Of a DNA stretch of 64,000 nt, positions 60,201 through 64,000 are shown piece by piece (position 1 is the first letter of the stretch; the number at the start of each line of letters is the position of its first letter). Origin of the DNA: Chrysomallon squamiferum (taxonomy: Eukaryota; Mollusca; Gastropoda; Neomphalida; Peltospiridae). The translations under genes were made by a program, and so were the position numbers. The notes beneath the pieces are model-generated. The model saw nothing but the letters and a program-made list of their open reading frames with translations. It had not been told where the DNA came from and did no database searches. The stretch is taken from assembly GCA_012295275.1 (NCBI GenBank), contig CM022672.1, forward strand, positions 28,375,972 to 28,439,971. The letters run 5' to 3'.

Positions 60201-62032
60201 AAATGAAAAAAAAAAAAAATAATAATAATAATAAAATAGCAACAGAAAATATAAACCTTTGGCCAAACACTATTAAATAAAATTCAAATTTATTTCAACT
60301 ATTAATGTTTGGTACGTTACAGTTCTGTTTCATAGATTGGAACATATGTAATATATTTTTCATTCAAAGAATACGGTTTTGGTAATTCATTAAACAGACA
60401 GTAACAAAGTAAACAAGCAAGATTACCAGATTTCTATCCATTCAGTAGCAGCCTTGAAAAGGGATACATGACCTTGACCCTGACCAGCTCCAGCCAACAT
60501 CTGCATGATGACCATAAGCTCCTGAAATCCAGATATGTCACCTTCTGGGTCTGACAGAAGAGGACCTCCCATTGGAATCAGTGAAGACAGAATGGCTTCA
60601 CTGACTTCTTCTCCAACCAGACTAAATAAGAGAAATATAACATATTGACATACAGACCATCTGAGATACATTCTTAATGAAGATTCTACCTTGCCAGATT
60701 AATCATCAAAACCATAAACAAAACAAAACACAACTAAATGGATGTGAAAAACTCTTATAACAGTCTAATCAAATTTAAATCACACTATTCCAAACAAAAA
60801 AGTAAGAATTAAACTAGTTCCCAAATAATTTTATTACTTCTTTTAGCACAGAAATAATTTGAAATGGATAAAAATAAATTAAAAATCTTCTTAAATTCTT
60901 AAATACCTCTTCTCTTTCACAATGAATACTGTGAGACTGCGCAGCCACATTCGATTTTCCTTTGTACTTCTGTCATCTTCACTTTCCTGGTTTGAAGAAA
61001 TTAAATAAAAATATTAATATAATTGCAAAGTAACAATTATATATCAAAAACTGTTTGAACTGCTTTGTTTATAACAACATCAATATACTCATGTACAAAC
61101 ACAATCTTTATTCACGAAGAAATGAATGAATGAATGTTTTATGACACTCAAACACAGAAAAAATTCCATTGTTATAGGATTCCATATTATGAACATGATG
61201 GTTAAGAGAAAAATGTAAAACATATAAATATAAAGGAAGGATTTTTAACATATTAAACTCAAAATAAAATAAAATAAAATTATAAGCAAATGAAAACCAC
61301 TGATAAATAAGTAATAATGCAAAATTATTTGCCCATTTTCTTGCAATCTGAAACATCCTAGAGCCTTGTATTTATTTTGCCTGAAAGAATGCAGTAGAGT
61401 ACAATAAAAAGCATACATCTTCTGTGCATGAGATGATTTTTGAGAGCAATTTCTGAAGGTGGTCTTTCTTGACCAGGGCAAGCTGTGACAGAGACGCACA
61501 CAGGTTGGAGTAGCTCTTGTCATCAGGGTTTTCCTCCGCTGAAAAAAAAAGAGTAAAAGGTACTTACATCCAAATAATTACAATAATAGTTAATTCAGAA
61601 TAAAAACATGATGAACATTAAGGAAGCTATTAATCATGCTGGATAAAAAGATCAAATAATATATTTTTGTATTTGATTTGGTGATATTCCACTTCAGAAC
61701 CTTTTCATTACAAATCATTAAAAATCGAGATGATAATTATTTTTTTAATCGTAAAATAAAGATTTTATGAAAATATATTTCAACAATTATACAACTATAT
61801 TTAATAGAATGTTATGAATTATGAAGATAAAAAGATAAATAAATATTGCTATGTTTATTTTTTTGATTATTATTACAGAAATAAAATTCTTGATTTAAAA
61901 ATCGTTATTATATGTAAAAATAAACAAATATTTTACCCAGCTGGAACAGATTGTTGAAGAACTTAAGCATATTTGCTGCGAATTCTGATGACAAGTTTTC
62001 TCTCTCAAGACACAACAGGACTTTGTACAGAT
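8151..62032 (-). CDS. UBR4: UBR4 E3 ubiquitin ligase (p600/pushover), 89 coding exons, 5' part beyond window
   Basis: Giant RING-related E3 ligase of the N-degron pathway that attaches ubiquitin to proteins bearing destabilising N termini or misfolded features; mainly cytosolic. I traced 89 exons from 62032 down to the stop TAA at 8151-8153. Every junction has a minus-strand AG acceptor and GT donor. Summed length is 11,387 nt, 2 nt of split codon plus 3,795 codons, so the frame never breaks. From the UBR box to the end is about 3,520 residues, close to the same span in human UBR4 (about 5,180 total). Order: helical repeats, acidic linker, UBR box (~273-322), propeller-like region (~459-880), beta-sandwich (~880-1076), UIM-like motif (~1430-1444), helical repeats, second beta-sandwich and zinc ribbon (~2100-2333), hemi-RING (~3420-3465), conserved C terminus. 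Segments are listed separately below. Introns are mostly 200-700 bp; the larger ones contain transposons. Confidence 0.97.
8276..8316. repeat. (CA)20 microsatellite in last UBR4 intron
   Basis: Near-perfect (CA)n tract 60 bp downstream (minus-strand sense: upstream) of the last UBR4 exon. Confidence 0.95.
8919..10321 (+). mobile_element. TIR element, copy 1 (7-bp TSD family)
   Basis: Begins TAGGTTCTGGCAGCCTAGCC and ends CTGCCAGTACCTA, variants of the family TIR TAGGTACCGGCAG. It is flanked by GTAAGTG (left) and GTATGTG (right), a 6/7-matching target duplication. At 1,403 bp it is shorter than the other copies, with its own internal deletions. No transposase reading frame. It lies in the UBR4 intron between exons 10624-10723 and 8618-8777. 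More diverged termini suggest it is the oldest of the three. Confidence 0.88.
13611..15351 (-). CDS. UBR4: UBR4 exons 80-83: catalytic hemi-RING
   Basis: Exons 15262-15351, 14873-14995, 14024-14157 and 13611-13736. A basic helical lead ([17 protein letters not shown]) runs into GMTTNEKGQV and the zinc-binding core [17 protein letters not shown], followed by [15 protein letters not shown] and [15 protein letters not shown]. This is the UBR4 hemi-RING, which recruits the E2~ubiquitin and gives ligase activity. Cys and His candidates for zinc ([21 protein letters not shown]) are all present. [19 protein letters not shown] matches vertebrates exactly over most positions. The catalytic module therefore appears functional. 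Confidence 0.97.
15542..17443 (-). mobile_element. TIR element, copy 2 (longest copy)
   Basis: TAGGTACCGGCAGGCAAATT at the left and ...AGGCTGCCGGTACCTA at the right form 13-bp inverted termini. Flanks CTCTATG and CTATATG match 6/7 as a target duplication. It is inverted relative to copies 1 and 3. At 1,902 bp it contains about 200 bp (around 16800-17040) missing from copy 3, including a 95-codon open frame with no recognisable domain. The left end shares an internal TTGCCGGT-free AT-rich middle with the others. It lies in the UBR4 intron between exons 17471-17599 and 15262-15351. Confidence 0.92.
17471..21344 (-). CDS. UBR4: UBR4 exons 72-79: helical segment before the hemi-RING
   Basis: Exons 21263-21344, 20680-20833, 20252-20377, 19687-19877, 19319-19391, 19048-19157, 17856-17955 and 17471-17599. 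Landmarks: [55 protein letters not shown], and [20 protein letters not shown] just before the catalytic module. Exon 19319-19391 ([20 protein letters not shown]) shows the usual UBR4 acid-to-cysteine pattern. Intron 21345-22257 has no recognised gene; intron 17956-19047 has only a short (CA)n. Confidence 0.95.
20966..21103 (+). repeat. Dispersed repeat pair A, copy 1
   Basis: About 138 bp beginning CTGTGCGAAAATTCTTCTTT and ending near ATCTTTATTATCC. It recurs as a direct copy at 24093-24230 in another UBR4 intron, with roughly nine of ten bases identical. No terminal structure seen. Confidence 0.85.
22258..27093 (-). CDS. UBR4: UBR4 exons 62-71: start of the C-terminal E3_UbLigase_R4 region
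   Basis: Exons 26967-27093, 26309-26570, 25964-26105, 24857-24938, 24417-24590, 23764-23885, 23356-23509, 23071-23114, 22753-22836 and 22258-22345. Landmarks: [75 protein letters not shown] and [19 protein letters not shown]. This is among the best conserved parts of UBR4, with long blocks nearly identical to vertebrates. A hAT-like MITE (24961-25683) sits in one intron and an (AAT)n array (23516-23571) abuts the exon 23356-23509 acceptor. Confidence 0.96.
23516..23571. repeat. (AAT)n microsatellite
   Basis: Near-perfect AAT array five bases from the acceptor of UBR4 exon 23356-23509. On the minus strand it reads (ATT)n and forms the acceptor tract. Confidence 0.9.
24093..24230 (+). repeat. 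Dispersed repeat pair A, copy 2
   Basis: Direct repeat of 20966-21103, in the UBR4 intron between exons 24417-24590 and 23764-23885. Confidence 0.85.
24961..25683. mobile_element. hAT-like MITE
   Basis: Left end CAATGGTTCTCAAACTTTCT and right end CCTTTGAGAACCACTG form inverted termini of the CAGTGGTTCTCAAA type seen in many hAT elements. The inner bases also pair (GGGGCACAC / GGCACACCC). ATCTAACT precedes the left end, and ATCTAACA starts four bases after the right end, a near-match for an 8-bp duplication displaced by a small insertion. 723 bp, no transposase. Confidence 0.8.
27306..31062 (-). CDS. UBR4: UBR4 exons 56-61: conserved helical region
   Basis: Exons 30934-31062, 30462-30619, 29961-30072, 29648-29830, 27726-27810 and 27306-27436. 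Landmarks: [60 protein letters not shown] and [20 protein letters not shown]. The region matches the family downstream of the zinc ribbon. The 1.8-kb intron 27811-29647 contains a decayed piggyBac-like transposase. Confidence 0.95.
28300..29360 (-). pseudogene. Decayed piggyBac-like transposase
   Basis: In the 1.8-kb UBR4 intron 27811-29647 the minus strand carries broken frames that resemble piggyBac (PGBD, DDE_Tnp_1_7) transposases. There is an acidic N-terminal stretch, then [20 protein letters not shown] followed by [17 protein letters not shown] (the RF..LHF block), then after a frameshift SLDEDMI, KQYIKDK in one frame and IKWEIKTI in another, matching the DE...KQYI.DKP.KWGIK block. Multiple stops and frameshifts make it inactive. 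Termini and target duplication were not found, so edges are approximate. Confidence 0.65.
31304..33763 (-). CDS. UBR4: UBR4 exons 50-55: second beta-sandwich and cysteine-rich zinc ribbon
   Basis: Exons 33635-33763, 33347-33411, 32989-33049, 32455-32633, 31649-31787 and 31304-31429. Strand-rich sequence ([39 protein letters not shown]) precedes [20 protein letters not shown] dense cysteine cluster follows: CPRC, CGNC, CHKC, then [18 protein letters not shown], conserved almost residue for residue with vertebrates. The paired CxxC motifs indicate zinc binding, about residues 2260-2310 of the visible part. Next comes a helical stretch, [17 protein letters not shown]. The fold of the strand-rich part is inferred. 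Confidence 0.96.
34857..36274 (-). CDS. UBR4: UBR4 exons 46-49
   Basis: Exons 36100-36274, 35662-35809, 35180-35265 and 34857-34944. Landmarks: [45 protein letters not shown] and [20 protein letters not shown]. The last carries a CLVC pair, a likely metal-binding or structural cysteine pair at the start of the following domain. For exon 36100-36274 an alternative acceptor 18 nt upstream (exon edge 36292) would also keep the frame. The 1.09-kb intron 33764-34856 has no recognisable element. Confidence 0.95.
36550..40259 (-). CDS. UBR4: UBR4 exons 37-45: helical repeats
   Basis: Exons 40152-40259, 39439-39552, 39080-39199, 38732-38899, 38369-38446, 37932-37979, 37410-37583, 37114-37192 and 36550-36762. 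Landmarks: [60 protein letters not shown] and [20 protein letters not shown], all near-identical in spacing to vertebrate UBR4. The last exon contains a Ser-rich tract then a Lys-rich tract ([13 protein letters not shown]), a charged linker also present in family members. The intron just 3' of exon 40152-40259 (downstream on the minus strand) contains a minisatellite up to the donor. Confidence 0.95.
39915..40151. repeat. 32-33-bp minisatellite touching a UBR4 splice donor
   Basis: Six to eight imperfect copies of a unit containing AAAATACAGAATTACATTCA. The last copy ends in the donor GT of exon 40152-40259 (minus strand). Copies nearest the exon are the most regular; those near 39915 are degenerate. 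Confidence 0.88.
40700..42850 (-). mobile_element. Decayed non-LTR retrotransposon (Jockey-like reverse transcriptase)
   Basis: In the 2.85-kb UBR4 intron 40260-43111 the minus strand shows broken reverse-transcriptase blocks. [19 protein letters not shown] (about 41900-41955) matches the DLEKAYDTTWKYGI motif of Jockey-type elements. [16 protein letters not shown] (about 41785-41835) matches [22 protein letters not shown] lies around 41660. The C-terminal [16 protein letters not shown] block (about 41230-41290) matches LGAFRTSP.SLYVEA. Many stops and frameshifts lie between. Ends are approximate; no poly(A) tail or duplication was defined. Confidence 0.75.
43112..46643 (-). CDS. UBR4: UBR4 exons 32-36: Asp-run linker, UIM-like motif, low-complexity segment
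   Basis: Exons 46501-46643, 46154-46333, 44073-44129, 43639-43819 and 43112-43368. The first encodes GGG followed by eight aspartates from a pure (GAT)8 repeat, then a polar linker. The second carries [20 protein letters not shown], a very conserved UBR4 segment. It fits the ubiquitin-interacting-motif pattern (acidic start, hydrophobics, AxxxS around ALAIALS) and so may bind ubiquitin; that function is inferred. The next exons encode the conserved Ser/Gly/Asp-rich block ([37 protein letters not shown]) and [24 protein letters not shown] element (44187-45929) occupies the intron after exon 46154-46333. Intron 46644-47300 shows nothing recognisable. Confidence 0.95.
44187..45929 (+). mobile_element. 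TIR element, copy 3
   Basis: Termini TAGGTACCGGCAGCCTAGCC and CTGCCGGTACCTA, flanked on both sides by a perfect AACCATG duplication (44180-44186 and 45930-45936). 1,743 bp, with a (TA)n tract at about 45295-45318. Over its first few hundred bases it is very similar (about nine in ten bases by eye) to reversed copy 2. No coding capacity recognised. It lies in the UBR4 intron between exons 46154-46333 and 44073-44129. Confidence 0.93.
47301..50048 (-). CDS. UBR4: UBR4 exons 27-31: helical repeats
   Basis: Exons 49982-50048, 49163-49297, 48410-48572, 47864-48171 and 47301-47409. Landmarks: [53 protein letters not shown] and [20 protein letters not shown], the last ending in a basic run. Armadillo-like helical organisation is inferred from the family. 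Intron 49298-49981 holds a poly(A)-(AAT)n-(ATT)n hairpin-prone repeat and one copy of a dispersed repeat; intron 48573-49162 holds the other copy. Confidence 0.95.
48745..48885 (+). repeat. Dispersed repeat pair B, copy 1
   Basis: Contains GTGGCCCAGATTGGGTTGG and TTTCAGCTCAAAATC. A more diverged direct copy is at 49638-49775, with UBR4 exon 49163-49297 between them. Origin unknown. Confidence 0.65.
49372..49450. repeat. Poly(A)-(AAT)n-(ATT)n repeat
   Basis: 18 A residues, then about seven TAA/AAT units, then about nine ATT units. The AAT and ATT halves are self-complementary and could form a hairpin. UBR4 intron. Confidence 0.9.
49638..49775 (+). repeat. Dispersed repeat pair B, copy 2
   Basis: Contains AGGCCCAGACTGGGTTGATA and TTTCAGCTCAAAATC; diverged direct copy of 48745-48885. 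Confidence 0.65.
50395..51785 (-). CDS. UBR4: UBR4 exons 23-26: beta-sandwich region
   Basis: Exons 51715-51785, 51502-51591, 50983-51199 and 50395-50605, about residues 880-1076. Landmarks: [58 protein letters not shown] and [14 protein letters not shown], all close to vertebrate UBR4. The strand-rich pattern after the propeller resembles a jelly-roll (galactose-binding-like) domain; this is inference. It then runs into a Ser/Thr-rich low-complexity linker ([16 protein letters not shown]). Confidence 0.95.
52087..55852 (-). CDS. UBR4: UBR4 exons 13-22: propeller-like region
   Basis: Exons 55601-55852, 55141-55230, 54873-54965, 54622-54681, 53985-54209, 53671-53755, 53274-53346, 52736-52916, 52478-52525 and 52087-52243, about residues 459-880. 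Highly conserved UBR4 landmarks include [57 protein letters not shown] and [19 protein letters not shown]. Repeating short strands with IYDL- and GYIYTQ-type ends suggest a WD-like beta-propeller; that fold is my inference, while family identity is direct. The intron around 54450-54495 holds a (TC)n tract. Introns 52917-53273 and 54210-54621 contain nothing else recognisable. Confidence 0.95.
54453..54497. repeat. (TC)n microsatellite
   Basis: CT-rich array followed by short TATC units in a UBR4 intron. Confidence 0.85.
56083..58389 (-). CDS. UBR4: UBR4 exons 10-12: Ser-rich linker, 30-bp microexon, helical segment
   Basis: Exons 58186-58389, 57867-57896 and 56083-56256, all beginning and ending on codon boundaries. 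The first follows the UBR box with [10 protein letters not shown] and a Ser/Pro-rich stretch containing RRRLSS, a plausible basophilic-kinase site. The microexon encodes ten residues, [10 protein letters not shown]. The third contains [17 protein letters not shown] and matches the helical part after the UBR box. The 1.6-kb intron 56257-57866 has a (GT)17 tract at 57189-57222 and a possible extra exon at 56785-56853 (see findings). Confidence 0.9.
56785..56853 (-). CDS. UBR4: Possible 69-bp UBR4 cassette exon
   Basis: Inside the intron between the microexon and exon 56083-56256 lies a 23-codon open stretch encoding [12 protein letters not shown]... and ending LLTK. It has a minus-strand acceptor TTATGCAG and a donor AAG|GTAGAG. 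Length is divisible by three and both neighbours are phase 0, so inclusion keeps the frame. It is less AT-rich than the surrounding intron. I know of no matching segment in other UBR4 proteins, so it may be lineage-specific, alternative, or chance. Confidence 0.3.
57189..57222. repeat. (GT)17 microsatellite
   Basis: Uninterrupted GT array in the 1.6-kb UBR4 intron. Confidence 0.95.
58739..59815 (-). CDS. UBR4: UBR4 exons 6-9: acidic linker and UBR box zinc finger
   Basis: Exons 59739-59815, 59474-59588, 59086-59156 and 58739-58886. Exon 59474-59588 encodes an acidic linker ([14 protein letters not shown]). The UBR box spans the last two: [16 protein letters not shown] precedes [19 protein letters not shown] and ends [16 protein letters not shown]. 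Its cysteines and histidines (CxxC, CTIC, CHKDH, CDCG) are the zinc ligands typical of the family. The UBR box binds destabilising N termini in UBR1/UBR2; in UBR4 it is a divergent member of that fold. The box is intact, with no missing ligand that I can see. Confidence 0.97.
60093..62032 (-). CDS. UBR4: UBR4 exons 1-5 of window: helical region before the UBR box
   Basis: Exons 61937-62032, 61417-61538, 60907-60986, 60427-60621 and 60093-60156, about residues 1-185 of the visible part. The first exon begins with two bases of a split codon, so at least one more exon lies upstream beyond the transposon at 62268. Sequence such as [17 protein letters not shown] and [12 protein letters not shown] matches the UBR4 family just N-terminal of the UBR box; the region is helical in family members. 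Introns show no recognised element except small A/T repeats. Confidence 0.93.
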
Positions 62033-62267
62033 CTGAAAAATAAAATCATTAGCATTTAACTAATCATTCATAAAGTAAATAACTACATCAGCTATGTCAT
62101 AAGGAGCTTTGCTTAATCACAGCAGATTTTAAGATGATTAAACAGGGAAACAAAAATTATTTGTGTAACCATTTTTTTAAATTTAGTAATAATATACAAA
62201 AGTAATAAAAAAGTTAAATAAGGACTACAACTTAAATAAATTAATTAATAAAGTTATAAACAATTTA
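62033..62267 (-). other. UBR4 intron sequence before the transposon
   Basis: AT-rich intron between exon 61937-62032 and the pogo-type insertion; nothing else seen. Confidence 0.7.
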
Positions 62268-64000
62268 CCGTATATACTTGTGTATAAGTCGAATTTTTGG
62301 GAGACTATATTAAGGTAATATTTTGGGGGTCAACTTATACATAGGTAATGCTTCTGTAGCTGTTGCTGAAGAGTCGCCATTTTGACTATTTTTTGCTACG
62401 GGATGCATCTAAAATAATCGCGGTCTTTCAGCTTTTCAAAAATATAATTTTATCGTATACAAAATTTTGAAAAATTAAATAACAAAACCAAATATGAATG
62501 TAAAACATGATATTCTTCCGTTTAATGACATAAAAATACATTTTAAAGCGAGAAAACCGTCAGTACGGTGTTATGCCTTACGGCGTCTTGCAATGATCTA
62601 GGAATGCAGACTTCTCTGCCAAATTGCACTAAATATTGGTCCTAATTTCATAAACAAAACTCACTTGTGTAATTGTAAAGAATTTGTTGAAATAATATTG
62701 CAATCGTCATTAATATCCACTACCGACAAATCGAAAACAAACTAAATTTCTATAAACGTTCTGCAACAAAAATCAGTTCAACTTCTCGCCATATTTGTTA
62801 TTCTAGTCGGTTGCCAAGTGCGCAAAGCCTCGGCCAATTAGTGTGCTAGGAATAGGATCGTGGGCGCGTCTTGTAGCAGAGTTTCGATAGAAAAAAATAT
62901 TGCTGAGGTTCCGAAATTATCTTACTTTGAATTGCACATTCATGTAAAATACCGGTAATAAATAATAAAGCAACACATCTTTTGGAATTTATCTACAAAA
63001 TTTAATTAAATACTGAATTATGTCTATTGCCTGGAAATCCACACGTACCTTTAAATAGACCATGATCTATATATCCCGGTAATTATGAAACATTGCAACA
63101 ATACAAACATTTTAATTCCAAAACATCCAACATTTACCGGGTAATACTATAATCTAGTGTAACAAAAAGTTTATTCAAAGCCTTCAAAGTCATTTTCGCC
63201 ATCACTATCGCTTGCCCCAAAAAGTTCATTCCACTCTTCAATAACACCAGTGTTAATTGCATCATCATAAAGATCATCGTCACTGTCAAGTGGGTCATCA
63301 TTCCCAGAATCCTCTCCTGTGGGACTATTTTCTTGAACGGAATCAGCAAGGGCATTGGGTTTGCGCCATAAATAGTCATCCTCCGTCCCATCTAGTGCAT
63401 TTGAAATTCCACACTTCAGAAAGGCCTTAACAATTATAGCCAGGTCCAACTGCTGCCAGGCGTCACGTACCCACTCACACACTGTAACTAGTGATGGTGC
63501 TCTCATATTGCTCCATTTTGTGAATGTCTTGTCCCCATTTAGCATCCACTGATTCCAAAAATGCCGAACAGTGTCTTTAAACGGCTTATTTATTGAGACA
63601 TCCAAAGGTTGTAAAATGCTTGTCAGGCCCCCAGGGATGACTGCCAAATCTGTATTTTCTCGTCTTACAGCTTCTTTTACAGAATCTACCAGGTGTGCTT
63701 TGAACATGTCCCATACTAACAAAGACTTTTCTTTTCGTAATCCACCTGAACGATTGCTCCACACTTGGTTAACCCAGAGCTTGCATCCGGCCTCATCCAA
63801 CCACCCTTTTGGATGTTCATGTATTAATATGCCCTTTGGAAATTTTTCTTTTGGCTTAGTTTTGCGCTTGAAAACTACCATAGGTTTTAACTTTGTTCCA
63901 TCTGCCATACAGCCTAAAATAACAGTGAATTTTGACTTTTCATGGCCTGTCGTTTTAACTAGCACGGTTTTTTCTCCGATCTTGTTAACAGTTCTATTCA
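62268..64000 (-). mobile_element. pogo/Tigger-type DNA transposon, one end in window
   Basis: The left terminus starts CCGTATATACTTGTGTATAA at 62268, after a TA dinucleotide (62266-62267) as expected for the Tc1/mariner/pogo superfamily. TGTATAAGTCGA (about 62280-62291) is repeated inverted as TCAACTTATACA (about 62330-62341), a subterminal stem. 62344-63170 is non-coding and would be the 3' UTR of the element. The transposase frame fills 63171-64000. The other terminus is beyond the window, so full length is unknown. Inserted in a UBR4 intron. Confidence 0.85.
63171..64000 (-). CDS. Pogo/Tigger-type DDE transposase (DDE_1), C-terminal part
   Basis: Cuts and pastes the element through an RNase H-fold DDE active site in the nucleus. 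The frame is open from the window edge (64000) to the stop at 63171, at least 276 codons, with no stop or frameshift. Family blocks: GEKTVLVKTTGHEKSKFTVI, ADGTKLKPMVVFKRKTKPKE, LLVWDMFKAHLVDSVKEAVR (catalytic Asp in LLVWD), NTDLAVIPGGLTSILQPLDV, SINKPFKDTVRHFW (third acidic block) and CGISNALDGTEDDYLW. It closes with a very acidic tail. The N-terminal CENP-B-like helix-turn-helix would lie beyond 64000. The state of the whole gene cannot be judged, but the visible part looks recent. Confidence 0.93.
   Translation of the reverse strand, partial: NRTVNKIGEKTVLVKTTGHEKSKFTVILGCMADGTKLKPMVVFKRKTKPKEKFPKGILIHEHPKGWLDEAGCKLWVNQVWSNRSGGLRKEKSLLVWDMFKAHLVDSVKEAVRRENTDLAVIPGGLTSILQPLDVSINKPFKDTVRHFWNQWMLNGDKTFTKWSNMRAPSLVTVCEWVRDAWQQLDLAIIVKAFLKCGISNALDGTEDDYLWRKPNALADSVQENSPTGEDSGNDDPLDSDDDLYDDAINTGVIEEWNELFGASDSDGENDFEGFE

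Overview
This is eukaryotic nuclear DNA from an intron-rich, AT-rich animal genome. The evidence is GT/AG-spliced genes with short exons, many microsatellites ((TTA)n, (CA)n, (AAT)n) and several eukaryotic transposon families. Both genes present are conserved across animals. A protostome, possibly a mollusc-like lophotrochozoan, would fit, but the sequence does not settle the taxon and I put low confidence on that guess.

Layout. (1) 1-2710, plus strand: the last five exons of a LIM-homeobox gene of the LMX1A/LMX1B type, from homeodomain helix 3 to the stop codon. Its probable 3' UTR follows. (2) 2711-8150: the 3' regions of two convergent genes, with a striking long palindrome at 6027-6166. 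(3) 8151-62032, minus strand: at least 89 coding exons of UBR4 (p600/pushover/BIG family), a giant N-degron-pathway E3 ubiquitin ligase. My exon chain keeps one reading frame throughout and gives 3,794 residues: the UBR box near residue 273, a propeller-like region, a beta-sandwich region, a UIM-like motif, a second beta-sandwich with a zinc-ribbon-like cluster, the hemi-RING near residue 3,420 and the C-terminal tail. The 5' part of the gene (roughly the first quarter) lies beyond the right edge. (4) 62268-64000: a pogo/Tigger-type DNA transposon with an uninterrupted DDE transposase frame running off the window.

UBR4 introns hold most of the repeats. There are three copies of one terminal-inverted-repeat element (13-bp TIR TAGGTACCGGCAG, 7-bp target duplications, 1.4-1.9 kb, no recognisable transposase), a hAT-like MITE, a decayed piggyBac-like transposase, a decayed non-LTR retrotransposon, a 32-33-bp minisatellite touching a splice donor, and two pairs of diverged dispersed repeats. 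No operon, CRISPR, phage or rRNA/tRNA feature was seen.

How the genes relate: LMX1-type factors are DNA-binding developmental regulators and UBR4 is a cytosolic ubiquitin ligase. They are tail-to-tail neighbours and nothing in the sequence suggests a shared pathway. The best candidates for something undescribed are the 7-bp-TSD element family and a possible in-frame 69-bp cassette exon in UBR4 (56785-56853).
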